64,000 bases of DNA from Monosporascus cannonballus (Eukaryota; Ascomycota; Sordariomycetes; Xylariales). Under the pieces are notes generated by a model. That model was not told the DNA's origin. It ran no database searches and worked only from the letters and a program-made list of their open reading frames with translations. This document shows positions 22,431 to 35,630 of this stretch, in pieces (position 1 is the stretch's first letter; each line of letters opens with the position of its first letter). The stretch lies in the NCBI GenBank assembly GCA_004154925.1, contig QJNS01000081.1:1-64000 (forward strand), in the 5' to 3' direction. The translations under genes were made by a program, and so were the position numbers.

Positions 22431-22990
22431 ATGTTGTTTTGTATTTTTAAAATTCGTCGCGTTCCCCGTTTTTTTACCGTTCGTCGTATTGACTTCGTAA
22501 AAGCCTTTAACGAATTTGGTTATGAAATTATATTTTGCTCTTATTATTTTTCGAAAAACATAAGGTGTAAAATAATGGAAAACGTTTTAAGATATAAGAA
22601 ATATGTTAATCGAAATCGATTTTATAATAATACTGGCGTACTTATTTTTTCCTTATAAAATATTTGTCGCAAATATTAGCGCTTAGAATACAAAAAAGCG
22701 TTTACCGAAAAGCGATTATTAAAGCTTTAACGGCTTTATTTTAAGATTTAATATAAATATTAAAAAAAATAAAAAAAGTTTTTTTTATTTTATTCGTTTA
22801 CGTAAGCAAAAAGTGCTAGTTCGTTTAAAAAGTATTTATCATAATATAACGTAAGCTTTTATTATTAAACAAACTAAAGAAATAAAAGCGTTAGGAATAA
22901 AAGTAATTGGAGATTACCGTTACGGCTGTTATGTTAGTACATATTGCGGCCGATTAGCCTAATATCCCGGTTACCGATTGGTCGGCCGTT
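22431..22990 (+). pseudogene. Antisense Zn2Cys6-like frame of element D (best preserved)
   Basis: The first 75 codons (22431-22655) are open. The core 22536-22625 (90 nt) reads FCSYYFSKNIRCKI...RYKKYVNRNRFYNNTG: positions equal C-x2-C-x6-C-x8-C-x2-C-x6-C with two Cys kept and four as Tyr. Upstream basic residues (RRVPRFFTVRR) and FNEFGYE resemble the other copies. Downstream the frame is broken but continues to a conserved VTDWSAVN / NFLISARR-like end near the chromodomain antisense (22960-23050). Confidence 0.72.
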
Positions 22991-23464
22991 AATTAGGATG
23001 TGCCTATTGTTGCTGGTGAAAATTTTTTAATAAGTGCTAGGCGTTAATAAGATTTTTGGCAGGTTTTTAAGTGTTTTCGGAATTTGGATGTTTTTTTTAT
23101 TTAATTAGGTACTGGGTAAGTTCGTTTTGTTTTCGTATGTTAAGGATTTTCTTTATTTCGTATATTTATTCGTTTTTTATTTTTACGTCGTTTTGTGCCG
23201 TATATCCCTTGATCGTATCCGCTGTTAATTCTAATAAAGAAATATAAAAAATTGGATAGAATTTGATTTTTAGTAAAATCTTTAATTAGTAATTATTTTC
23301 TAAGATTTTTTTGGCGATTTTATATAGATTAATATATTTGAAATCGAGTTTTTTGCTAAATCGTTTTATTTAAATATTTTTGGTAACGAAAAAAAACCAA
23401 TTTCCCCTTTTTGAAAGTTAATTTTTTAATTTTTTTTAGTTATAATATTTGCTTATTTGGTTCT

Positions 23465-23858
23465 TATAACGGCTTGGCGGTTTAACCAACTATTAAACCT
23501 AAGTCGACGGGTTTATGTTAGCAGGAATATCGTGGGATTCTAAGCAATGGATATAATAACGTATTACGTCTCGTAATACCAGGGGCGTTTTGGGTAACGA
23601 TATTCCATTGTAAACTGAAGTTATTTAAATTATGGAAATAATAAACGTATATATCCTTATTTTGGTTTAAGGTGCTTAAGCGGTTTAAACCCTTAAGTCC
23701 CTTAAACCCTTTGAACTTTTTTGCCGATTTAAAGGGTTTAAAACGCTTGGCGTTTTAAAACCTTTAAATTAATTACGTAACGCCTTGGCTTAGGTCGGAG
23801 CTTAATCTTTTTATGGTTCCGACCGTCCGTAAAAAGCCAAAATCGTTAGGTTTTAATA
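23465..23858 (-). repeat. Element E 3' LTR (394 bp)
   Basis: Direct repeat of 29960-30353. Its outer left 140 bp is much less mutated than the inner equivalent. Confidence 0.93.
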
Positions 23859-23989
23859 CGATTTCCTCCTTTTTAAGATTTTTGTCCTTAAAGATTAAAT
23901 TATTTGTTTTGGCAGTTTCGGTAAATATTTTTTCTTTTTATATATTTATTATATTAGGTTAAATTAAAAAATTTTATTTTCGTAAATAT

Positions 23990-24480
23990 ATTAATGTTTT
24001 AATTTTTTTAAAACGTATTAAACGTTTTGGTTTTAAAATATTTTTTTATTTTCGTTGTAAAAAAAAAGGTACGGAATATAAAGTTATTCGAAAATCTTTA
24101 AAATATACGTAATATATTTATTATAAGGGCCTTTATAACGTTTTTGGTCCTTTAAAGGCCGAGTACTAAAAGCTTTTTAACGAAAAGGACCGTTTAGAAC
24201 GTAAAAAAAAATAGGTTCGTAAAATATTACGTATTACTGTTAATAAATTGGACCGTTTGCAAAAATAAAGGCGGTTGCTTTATTGCCGTAATATAGAAAT
24301 ATTTTATTAAAGGATTAAGGGCGCGGAGGCCATAAAGGAGTTTAAGCGTTTAAAATAAAAATAAAAATAATTAAAAATTATTGTCGTAATTGCCACGTTA
24401 ACGCAAATTGCGGCTAACTGGCTTAATATCCTGGTTATTAATTAATTGGCCGTTAATTAGGATACGCCCGTTATTATTAA
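23990..24480 (+). pseudogene. Antisense Zn2Cys6-like frame of element E
   Basis: Core 24047-24136 (90 nt) reads YFRCKKKGTEYKVIRKSLKY..YIYYKGLY, again C-x2-C-x6-C-x8-C-x2-C-x6-C with one Cys kept. It is followed by a heptad-like charged stretch (EKDRLERKKK, LDRLQK, RRLLY) and a conserved tail (TLTQIAANWLNILVIN). The scattered stops are explained by G-to-A or C-to-T changes. Confidence 0.72.
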
Positions 24481-24499
24481 TAAAAATTCTTTAATAGGC

Positions 24500-27400
24500 G
24501 TTAAGCGTTAATAAGGTTTTTGGCGGGTTCCCAGGTATTTTTGGAATTTAAATACTTTTTTTATTTAATTAAGTACTGGGTAAATTTATTTTATTTTTGC
24601 ATATTAAAATTTTTTTTTACTTTATATGCTTATTCGTTTTTTATTTTTACGTTATTTTATGCCGTATATATTTTAATTATATTTGTTATTAATTTAAATA
24701 AAAAAATATAAAAAATTGGATAAAATTTAATTTTTAATAAAAATTTTAATTAATAATTATTTTCTGAAATTTTCTTAACGATTTTATATAAACCGATATA
24801 CTTAAAATCGAATTTTTTGTTAAGTCTTTTTATTTAAATATTTTTAATAACAAGGTAAACCATTTTCCCTTTTTCGAAAATTAATTTTTTTAACTTTTTT
24901 TAGTTATAATATTTACTTATTTAATTTTATACGAATTTTAATTTTATTTTTATCTTTTAATATAATTATCGTAATTATTTTGATATAAGGATTATTTTAA
25001 TATTAATTAGACCGTTATTACGTATTTCCCTATAAATTCTTAAAATAAAGCCAAAATTTGCGTTAACTGGTATTATTTTAATATTTTTATAATAATTAAT
25101 ATTATAAGCCAGTTAAGCAATAAATAATTTTTTAACTTAATTATTTTATTCGTAATTAACGTAATATCGTAAATATATTATTAATATTTAATTTAGCCGT
25201 TTTATTTATTTATCCGTTTATAATCTAAATATATTAAATAATTTGTGGTTTAAGCCGATTTATACCATAAGGCCTTGCCAAAATTTAAATATAAATATCG
25301 AACCTTTATTTAAAATAATTTTTATTAATAATCCGTATATATTAAAGATATTTTTGAAAAAAATATATATTATTTGTTTTACGTTAATATCCTTATAATA
25401 AAGTAAAAAATAAGAAAATTTCGTAAACCGATCGACGATAACGAAAACGTTATCGTAATATATTTTTGTTATTAGATTTTCGGACAAAAAAAATTTAATA
25501 ATAAAATCCATAATAATCAAATCCCAAGGTCTTTTTAAGACCGGTAGTAATTATAATTTTCCATAAGGTTTATATCGTTACGCCTTAGCCTTATTGCAAA
25601 GGTTATATTATTGTCGTACTTTTTGAACTATTGTTTTTATCTTAGGAAAAAAATACGTACGCTAAAGTTATTTTAAGGTTTTATGGATTCCTAAATATAT
25701 ATATAATTAATATTTGTATATATTTTGTATTAAGTTTATTTAATATTTTTCTGGAATTTATATTTTGTCCGTGTTTTAATTTTTTGGAAAACCGTTATTA
25801 TATTATTAAATCTTTTAATATATATCTAAAGGTATTGTCCCAATTATTACAATTTATCGCGGGTATAAATATTTTTTTATAATAATATCAAAAATTATAT
25901 AGCTAACTTTAACCAATTTTTCCTCGAAATCTGGTTACCTGTTTAAAATATTTACTTTGCCGTTTTCTGAATTTTTTTTATAGATAATAACGAAGTCGAA
26001 ATTCGCCAATTTTTCTGCATACCGTAATTATTATCCGGTAAGTTTTTTGGTCGTAATAAATCGGATAAAATTTTAATAATCCGTATAAACCTTAACCTGG
26101 TATAAATTTCCCTTTAAGAAATGCCTAAACTTATGGAATACCATAATAATGGCCATAAATTCTTTATCTGGAATACCGTAATTAAATTTGGTTTTTTTTA
26201 ATTTATATAAAAAGAATACAATAAAATGTAATTTGTTTTAATTATTTCGTTATCCGATTATTACGTTTAACGCGTAATCCGAAATATCGGTTTCTAGTTC
26301 GACGGGGTAACTTAAATCGTACATAATTAGCATTAACTTATTAATAATTGTATTTTTAATTTTTTAAAACGCTTTTTCCGTTTCGGGCGTTTATTTGAAC
26401 TTTTTTTTTTCTTAATAAAATTAATTAGGGATATAACAATTTTACTAAAATTTCGAATAAATTTTTTGTAATAATTGGCGAATCCAAAAAATACTTATAT
26501 TTTTTTGATTATTATTAACGTTTATTATTTTATAATTGTAACAATTTTCTTTAGGTTCATCTTAATATATCTTAAGGTAATAATATGTTCCAGATATTTT
26601 ATTTTTTGCTTATAAAACTAACTTTTTTCTGCATTAATTAATAGTTTTACGTTTTGTAAAATTTAAAAAACTTTATAAACGTATTTTGCGTATATTTTTT
26701 CCGTTTCTGAAAAAATAAAAATATTATCGAAATAATATATAATAAAAACGTTAAGGTATTTTTATAGCATATAATCTATTATTTATTAAAAGGTTATTAA
26801 TATATTCGTAAGTTTTATTAACGTAATTAAATATTTAAATAATCCATATTTCGTTTTAAATATTATTTTCTATTTGTATTCTTTTTTGATGTTAATAAGG
26901 TTATATTTATTTTTAAAATCGAATATTATAAATTATTTGGTTTTATAAAATCGGTTTTTTATTTCTATAATTAGGGATAATAACGTTTAATCTTTAATAA
27001 TAATGTTATTTAATTACCGATAATTAATTACAAATTATAACTTTTTATTTTTTTTAGGTATAAAAAATATAAGGTATTTTGTCGGTGATTTTAAAGGTTA
27101 AATCCATTTTTTCTGTAACCGATTTTCCAGATATTCCCGGAAAACGTATAATTTATTTCCGTTAAAGTTATAAATAAAGTAAAACTTTGTTAAAAAACCC
27201 TTTTTAAAAATAATTTCGTAATTTTATTCGTTATATTTTAATAATTTCGTATCTAATTTTTTTTTTAAAAAGCTGCTTATATATATAATATTATAATAAT
27301 ATATTAGTTAAATTTTTTAATTTTTAGGCCTATTATTTTAAATCGTTATTTAATTGCCGTAATTTTACTTTAATAATAATAATAATATGTCGTATTTTTC

Positions 27401-29900
27401 TTTAATACCTATTTTTTTTTATATTTTATCCTTTTAAGTAATAAAATATCTGTCGTATTTTTATGCCTATACTTATTGCTATTTTCGATCGAATATTAAA
27501 ATTTTAATTTTTTTTCTTACTTATTAATAAGGGGTAAAACAAATTTTACCTGGCTAATCTTTTTATTAATTAAAATTCCGTACCGGTATATCCATAATTT
27601 TCTTAAGATTATATTATAATTCCCGAATAAAACGATATCGAAATCTATTATTTAATATCGTTTTTAAATAAAAATCTTAAGGTAATTAATTTCGCGTAAA
27701 ACTTTTCCGTTATCGTAAGCGAAATTTTAATTTTCGGTATTTATCGTTATATAAGATTTTAACTTATATCTCCATAATAATTTAAATTCGTTAATTATAT
27801 CCGGTATAATATAATTTCCACCCAAAATTCCGTAATTTACTATTATGGTATACCAGTACGTTCCGATTCGTATATCTAAGGTAATAAAATTATTAACGGC
27901 TTTTATTATCGCGTTTAAAGCCTTTTTTAGGAATTTATTTTAACTCCTTTAGGTTTTGTTATTTTACGGCTTTTTTACAGGTAATTTTTATTTTTTAACT
28001 TTTTTTCGAATTTATTAAACCTTATTTATATCTTTTTATATAACGTATTAAGTTATTATATTTATCGTTTTTATCGGCGTATTATGCCTTTAAATTATAT
28101 TAATTATTTTTAATTTTATTAAATTTTTTTTTCTTATTAGGTAAATTATTTCTTAATATGGCGTATAATTTCTTATTAAGCTTTATTTTTTTTATTAAAG
28201 ATCTTATATAAATTGTTAAATTTTTTCCTTTAAAACTTATCGTTTATTAGGATCTGTAATAAATATTAATTAAAAATAAAAATCCGTAATAACCCTTTAA
28301 TAATACTTTTTTATAATATGTTAAATTAATTTCTTTTCCGTTTAATGGTTATATTACTTATAATAATAAAAAAGGTTTTTTTACAGGCATTATTTTCTTT
28401 TAGGTTAGCTTTTTGTTATTACTAGCTAACAAAAATCGTTTTTAAAGGTTATAAATCGAAAATATTAATATTATTATTTATCGTTTTTGTTTTTTCTTGT
28501 TTTATTAGGAAAATCGAATCCTTTATAATATATATAAGTAATCCTGTTATAAATATGCCGTTTTTATTTTTCGTAAATAAGGTAATTTTATTTTTTGCAA
28601 TAAATAACATATATCCTGCCGTATCGATTAAGGATTCCGAGATAAATTTTCTTTATTTAGCCTTAATATTCCTTTAATTATTTTTTAAAAATATTCCGTT
28701 ATTCCTTAATTACTTATTAAATTAGATTTTTAGTTTTTTATATTTTTTATTAAATTTTTTATTACGGTAAACCTAGTATATATTTAGGCCGAATTATATT
28801 AATAAATTTTTCGTTTTTTTGATTTTCTTTGGGTTATCTTTTGGATATAGGTTTTTAATTATTTCGTCGTGGCTTTTTAAGTAAAAAGTATTTATAAGCC
28901 TTATATCCTTTTTTTTTGCAATTATAGCATTTAATCTGGCTTTAATTTTTCTTATGGGTAACTTTTAGTTCCATAAAGCCTGGTTTAATATTATAAAAAA
29001 TATTATTACGCCGAAAAGCATTAATATTAATTATATATTAAGATTTATTATCGTTTTTTCTTTTGGTTTTTTTGGTACGTTAAGCATATTGCCGGTTATT
29101 AATTTTAATTATTATGGCAATATAATCCAATAAATAATTAGGCCGGTTAAACTTAAAAAACTTTTCTTATATTTTTTTTAAGTTATCGAAAAATTTAACT
29201 ATTAATCTTTTTTAGCCTTAATTTAATTTGGATATTAATTAAATTAATATATTGTTATATTTAAATATTAATTTTTTTTATTGTAATTATTAGATTTATA
29301 TTTCGGTTTTTATTTTTTCGTTTATTATTCCGAAAACCTTTATTAACGTTTATTCGAATTATTTGTAATTGTTATATATCCATATTATTTCCGGGTTACG
29401 TTTTTTAATTAATAAAATAATATATTTTCTTATAATCGGTTTAAACCAAATAATTACGTTTCCAATAAATTATTTAATTACGAACTTAATTTATATAATA
29501 AACGTAACGAATCGAATAAGAAAATACCTAAAATACGTTTAGTATTAAGTTAAAAACAATTATAATTTAATTAAAATTTTATTAAAGGATTTTGATTTAA
29601 AAAGTTTAAAAACTTTTTTTGGTTTTTTGGTAAAATTTAACTAAATAATTTAATTCGGCCGAAAGGGCTTTCCGGTTTTGGGGATTTTTCTTTTTTCCTT
29701 AAGTTTCTTATAAATAACTTAAAAAAACGTAATAAAGTTATTTTTATTTTATTTAAGTTAAATAATGCGTTTATTTATAATATTTAAGCGTTAAAAAATT
29801 TCCTTTCGAAAAAAATAAAATTTTTTTTTTCGGATTTTATTTCAATATTAAAGTTTTTAAAAATTTAATAAATAAGTTATTTAAATTATTTATTAATAAA
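24500..29900 (-). pseudogene. Element E gag-pol remnant
   Basis: Minus-strand gag-pol. Zinc knuckle at about 28898-28960, RT block (KYGLFKYLIT) at about 26800-26880, integrase core at 25260-25520. The integrase shows DFIIKFFLSENLITKIYYDN, VIVDRFTKFSYFLLYY and ILNKGSIF...FWQGL, with the DDE aspartates partly lost. The chromodomain is at about 24510-24600 (YLIK-KKYLNSKNTWEPAKNL). Confidence 0.87.
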
Positions 29901-29959
29901 TATAATATTGGCGGTATTGCTTAAAATTTAATAATATTATTAAATAAAAGCTTATAACA

Positions 29960-30353
29960 TATAACGGCTTAATAATTTAATTAATTATTAAACCTAAGTT
30001 AACGGATTTATATTAATAGAAATATTATAAGATTTTAAATAATAAATATAATAATATATTACGTTTCGTAATATTAAAAATGTTTTGGATAACGATATTT
30101 TATTATAAATTAAAATTATTTAAATTATAAAAATAACGAACGTATATATCCTTATTTTGGCTTAAGGTATTTAAATAATTTAAACCCTTAAGTCCCTTAA
30201 GCCCTTTGAACTTTTTTGCCGATTTAAGGGGTTTAAGGCGTTTGGCGTTTTGAAACCTTTGAGCCAGTTACGTAACGCCTTGGCTTAGGTCAGAGCTTGA
30301 TCTTTTTGTGGTTCCGACCGTCCGTAAGAAGCCAAGATCGTTAGGTCCTAATA
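29960..30353 (-). repeat. Element E 5' LTR (394 bp)
   Basis: Direct repeat of 23465-23858. The outer right 170 bp keeps C/G-rich sequence including the palindromic-looking runs AAACCCTTAAGTCCCTTAAG. Confidence 0.93.
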
Positions 30354-33300
30354 GTTCTGTACGAATTTTAATTTTATCTTTATTTCTTAATGCAGTTATT
30401 ATAGTTATTCTGACGTAAAAATTGCTTTAATATTAATTGGACCGTTATCGCGTACTTTTTTATACATTTCTGAAATAAAACCAAAATTTACGTTCGTTAA
30501 TATCGTTTTAATACTTTCGTAATAGCTGGTATTATAAATTAATTATATTATTAGTAATTTTTTAACCTAATTATTTTGCTTATAGTTAATATAATATCGT
30601 AAGTAAGTTTTTAATATTTAATTTGTTCGTTTTATTTATTTATTTATTTATGGCTTAAATGTGTTAAATAATTTATGATTTAAGCTAATTTATGTTATTA
30701 GGCCTTATTAAAACTTTGATGTAAATATCGATCTTTTATTTGATATAAATTTTATTAGTAATATGGATATGTTGAAAATATGTTTAAAGAAAATATATGC
30801 TAATTGTTCGGCGTTTATATCTTCGTAATATGGTAAAAAATAAGAAAATTTCGTAAATCGATCGACGATTACGAAGATATTATCGTAATATATTTCCGTA
30901 ACTGGATTTTTTGATATAAGAAATTTGATAATAAAGTTAAACATAATTAAGTATTATGGTCGTTTTGTAATTAATAATAATTATAATTTTCCGAAGGGCT
31001 TATATCGTCGAACCTTTGTTTTGGCGCAAATATTATATTACCGTATAATTTATTATACTATTACTTTTATTTCAAGAAAGGAATATATGCGTTAAAATCG
31101 TTCTAGGGTTTTGTAAATCCTTAAATATCCATATAACTAATGTTCGTATATTTTTCGTATTAAATCTTTTTAATATTTTTTTTAAAATTTCCATTTTATC
31201 TGTTTTTTTAGTTTTTTAGGAAATTATCGTTATACTGCTAAATTCTTTAATATATGTCAATAAGTACTGCATAAATCGTCGTAATTTGTCGTAAACGTAA
31301 ATATCTTTTTATAATAATATCGAAAATTATATAGCTGATTTTAACTAATTTTTTTTCGAAATTTGGTTGCTTATTTAAAGTATTTATTTTATTACTTTCT
31401 AATCCTTTTTTATAAATAATAACGAAGTCGAAGTTCGCCAATTTTTCTGCATATTTTAATTATCGTTTTATAAGTTCCTTAATCGTGGTAAATTAGGTAA
31501 AATTTTGATAATCCGTATAAACTTTAACTTGATATAAGCTTCCCTTTAGGAAATGCTTGAATTTTCGAAATGCCATAATAATGGCCATAAATTCCTTATT
31601 TAAAATAATGTAATTAAGTTCGGCCTTTTTTAACTTATACGAAAAAATATAATAAAATACAATTTGCCTTAATTATTTCGTTATTTAATTATTGCGTTTA
31701 ATACGTAATCCGAAGTATCAATTTTTAATTTAATAAGGCGGTTTGGATCGTATATAATTAGTATTAATTTGTTAATAATCGTATTTTTAATATCTTAAAA
31801 TACTTTTTCCGTATTTGATATTTATTTGAATTTTTTTTTCGTAAGATTCGTTAAAAGTATAATTATATTATTAAAGTTTCGAATAAATTTCCTATAGTAA
31901 TTAGCGAATCTAACGAATACCTATATTTCCTTAGTTATTATTAGCGTTTGCTATTTTGTAATTGCAGCGATTTTCTTAGGGTCTATTTTGATATATCCTG
32001 GGATAATAATATATTCTAGATATTCCATTTCCTATATATAGAACTGATTTTTTTCCGCGTTAACAAATAACTTTGCGTTTTATAAAGCTTGAAAAACTTT
32101 ATAAACGTATCTTACGTATATTTTTTCTGTTTCCGAAAAAATGAGAATGTCGTCGAGATAACAAACGACGAAAATATCGAGGTATTTTTATAATACGTAA
32201 TTAACTATTTGCTAAAAGGTCGCTGGTGCGTTCGTAAATACTATTAACGTAACCGAATACTTAAATAATTCGTATTTCGTCCTAAAGGTTATTTTTTATT
32301 CGTATCCTTGTTTGATTTTAACAAGGTTATATTTATTTTTAAAATTAAATATTATACACTATTTAATTCCGTAAAATCGGTTGTTTATTTCTGTAATTAA
32401 GGATAATAATATTCGATTTTTAATAATAATATTATTTAATTATTAATAATTAACCACAAATTGCAATTTCTCATTCTTTTTAGGTATGAAAAATATTGGA
32501 TATCCTGCTGGTAATTTCGAAAATCGAATTTATTTTTTCTATAACCGATTTTCCAGGTATGTTTTGAAAATACATAATTCGTTTTTATTAAGGTTATAAA
32601 TGGGGTAAAACTTTATCGAAAATCCTTTTTTAAAAATTATTTCGTAATTTTATTTACTGTATTTTAATAATTTTGTATCGAGTTTTTTTCTAAAGAATTG
32701 CTTATTTTTATAATATTATAATAACATATTAATCAGATTTTCTAATTTTTGGGGCTATTATTTTTATAATTTTAAATTGTTATTTAATTATTTTAGTTTC
32801 GTTTTAATAATAATAACGATACGTCGTATTTTTCTTTAATATCTGTTTTTTTGTATTTTATTCCTTTAGGTAATAAGGTATTTGTCGTATCCTTATGCCT
32901 GCATTCGTCGCCATTATCGATCGAATATCGAGATCTTAATTTTTTTCTTTTTTATTTATTAATAAAAAGTAAAACGATTTTTATTTAGCCAATTCCGCCG
33001 TTAATCAAAACTCCGTACTGGCGTATCTATAATAATCCTAAAATTATATCGTAATTTTCGAATAAAACGATATCGAAATTAACCGTCTGGTATTATCTTT
33101 TAATAAAAATCTCGAAGTACTTAATTTCGCGTATAATTTTTTCGTTACCGTAAACGAATTCCTAATTTTCGATATTCGTTATTATATAAGGTTTTAACTT
33201 ATATTTCCATAATAATCTAAGTTTATTAACCATATTTGGTATAATATAATTCCCGCTCAGAGCTCCGCAGTTTACTATTGCGATATATTAATGCGTTCCG

Positions 33301-35250
33301 ATTCGTATATCCAAAGTAATAAAGTTGTTAACGTTTTTTATCGTTACGTTTAAAGCTTTTTTCGGGAATTCCTTTTAATTCCTTTAAATTTCGTCATTTT
33401 GCAGCTTTTTTATAAATAATCTTTTTCTTTTAATTTCTATTCGAATTTATTAAATTTTGCTTATATTTCTTCGTTTAACGTATTAAGCTATTATATTTAT
33501 TATTATTATCGGCATATTATTCCTTTAAGTCGTATTAATTATATTTTAATTTTTTTATAATCTTTTTCCTTTTTAAGTAAATTATTTTCTTATATTTACC
33601 ACTATAGTTTACTATACGTCGTCCTAATTATCGTTTTAAAAAAATTTTATAAACTAACGTATTTTTTAATAACCTTTTTTTAGGGGATCCGTAATAAATA
33701 TTAATTAAAAATAAAAATCCGTAATAACTTTTTAATAATGCTTTTTTACCGTACGCTAAATTACCTTTTTTTCCGTTTAATAATTATATTATTTATAATA
33801 ACAAAAAAAGCTTTTTTACGGACATTAAATTTTTCGAGTTAGCTTTTTATTTCGGCTAATTACTAGATATTTTTTGGGGTTATAGTTTGAAAATATCAAT
33901 ACCATTATTTATCGTTTTTGTTATTTCCGGTACGATTTGGAAAATCGAATCCCTTATAATATATATAGGTAATTCGTTCGTAAATATATTGCTTTTAATC
34001 TTCGTAATCGGGATATTCTCGTCGTCGACAGTATATGGCATATATTTAGCCGTATCAATTAAGGATTCCGGGACAGATTTTTTCCGTCCAGTTTTAATAT
34101 TCGCATAATTATCCTTATAATGCTTTTTGTTATGTTCGTAACACTTATTAAGCCAGCTTTTTAGTTTTTCGCATTTTTCGTCGAATTTTTTATCGTAATG
34201 GTCTCTATTAAACCTTTTGCTATAAACCTAATACGTATTTGGCTTAAATTATATTAATAGCCTTATTATTGTTTTCTTAATTATTTTTAAATTGTCCCTC
34301 CGGTATAGAGGTCCAGTTATTTTATCGTGATTTCTTAGGTTTTTTGCATTTATAAACCTTATGTCCCATTTTTCCATAATTAAAGCATTTAATCTGGCTC
34401 CAATTTTGTTTATGGGTAACGCCGAGTTCCATAGGTTCTGGCGCCGTTTTATAAGAAGTAAAAGGTATTTCTCGTTTTTTTCCCTAATTAAACTTGTTAT
34501 ATCCCGAACGTAAGGCATATTATCCCTTTTTCTTTTGTTATTTTTTAAACTGTCGATTATCGATTTTAATTATTTTTGCAATATACCGGTTTAAGGTAAT
34601 TAATTATTTAATCCGAATAATCTTATTTTTTATATTATTTTTAAACTTTTTATAAAATATATTAATAAAGATATCGGCCTTCTTATCTTCCCATTTCGCC
34701 TTAACCGTAAAATTTTTAAAGGTTACGGCGTATTTAAACGCGGGTCCTCTTTATCGGAATTGCAAAAATTATTAAGCCGATAATCGTTTTTTATCCGGAT
34801 TGCCGAAATTATTACATATTTTATTTTCGAAATTAGTATAAAATAAAAAAATCTTATTAATAAAATTTTCCTTATCCGGCTTTTTTATTTCTAGGAAATT
34901 TTTTATAATAGGTTTAAACCAATTAATTATATTTTTTATTAAATATATTTTTATTGCTAAAATTATGTCTGCTGGATTATTAAGGTCTAGGAAACGAAAG
35001 TAAATTCGTATTTAAATTAAGAAAATTTAAAGGTTATTTTTTCCATTATAAGGTTCCGGCTTTTTAGGTTTTATGCGGGCGAAAAAGAGTTGGGCAAGTA
35101 ATGTAGCCCTAAGTTATCGAATTTTTTTTCCAGTTCCCGAATTCGAGCCTAAAGTTACTAAGTAAATATTTTCTCAATACTGGTCGACATCTTAATAATA
35201 TTTAATATTGCTTAAAGTTTAACGGTATTACTAAATAAAAATTTGCAACA

Positions 35251-35625
35251 TATAATAGCTATACGGTTTAACCAATTATTAAACCTTAATTGTACGGATT
35301 TATATTAACAGAAATATCGTAAGAATTTAAGTAATGAATATAATAACGTATTACGTTTTATAATGCCAAAGGTACTTTGGGTAACGATATCTTATTGTAA
35401 GCTGAAATTATTTAAATTATGGAAATAATAAACGTATATATCCTTTTTCTTTTCGGCTTAATTATTCGTAATTACGCCGTTAGTAATAATTACGATTACT
35501 TGAGATCACCTTTGATTATTAATGATCACTGGCTTAGCAGTGATCACCGTCACGTGACCCGGGAGGTGGCCCGTATACTTCCTGCCTGACCGTTTCTTGA
35601 GACCGGAGCTTGTCGGGTCGTAACA
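35251..35625 (-). repeat. Element D 5' LTR (375 bp)
   Basis: Direct repeat of 21973-22347. The outer part (35520-35625) is almost free of RIP changes and includes CACGTGACCCGGGAGG. Confidence 0.92.
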
Positions 35626-35630
35626 CATTA

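Larger units (their letters stand above)
23465..30353 (-). mobile_element. Element E: youngest nested chromovirus, 6.89 kb
   Basis: LTRs 23465-23858 and 29960-30353, both 394 bp, flanked by the perfect duplication GTTCT (23460-23464, 30354-30358). Removing E restores a continuous D sequence that matches E's own pol at 24905-24940. Because E sits inside D inside C inside F inside H, it is the last insertion of that chain. Confidence 0.94.
23020..35190 (-). pseudogene. Element D gag-pol remnant (split by E)
   Basis: Gag starts at 35190 with MSTSIEK and a coiled IRELEKKFDN stretch. The zinc knuckle KCFNYGKMGHKVYKCKK (about 34330-34400) has one Cys lost. RT trace at about 32230-32300. RNase H end at 31247-31441 (ANFDFVIIYKKGLESNKIN). 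Integrase core at 30708-30944 (VIVDRFTKFSYFLPYYEDINAEQLAYIF...SKF). The chromodomain lies beyond E at about 23035-23125. Stops are frequent and RIP-type. Confidence 0.85.
21973..35625 (-). mobile_element. Element D: chromovirus nested in C, interrupted by E
   Basis: LTRs 21973-22347 and 35251-35625, both 375 bp. Flanks AATTA (21968-21972) and CATTA (35626-35630) match at four of five positions. Subtracting E leaves about 6.76 kb. It is inserted in the leader of C, between its 5' LTR and gag. A minus-strand gag start is visible at 35190. Confidence 0.9.

Noticed and set aside
33887..34108. Hydrophobic plus-strand frame inside element D (and the homologous 48577-48864 in G)
   Set aside because: Its recurrence in two elements is explained by antisense reading of the same gag/protease segment, where RIP creates Ile/Phe-rich reverse frames; no motif as in the Zn2Cys6-like frames.
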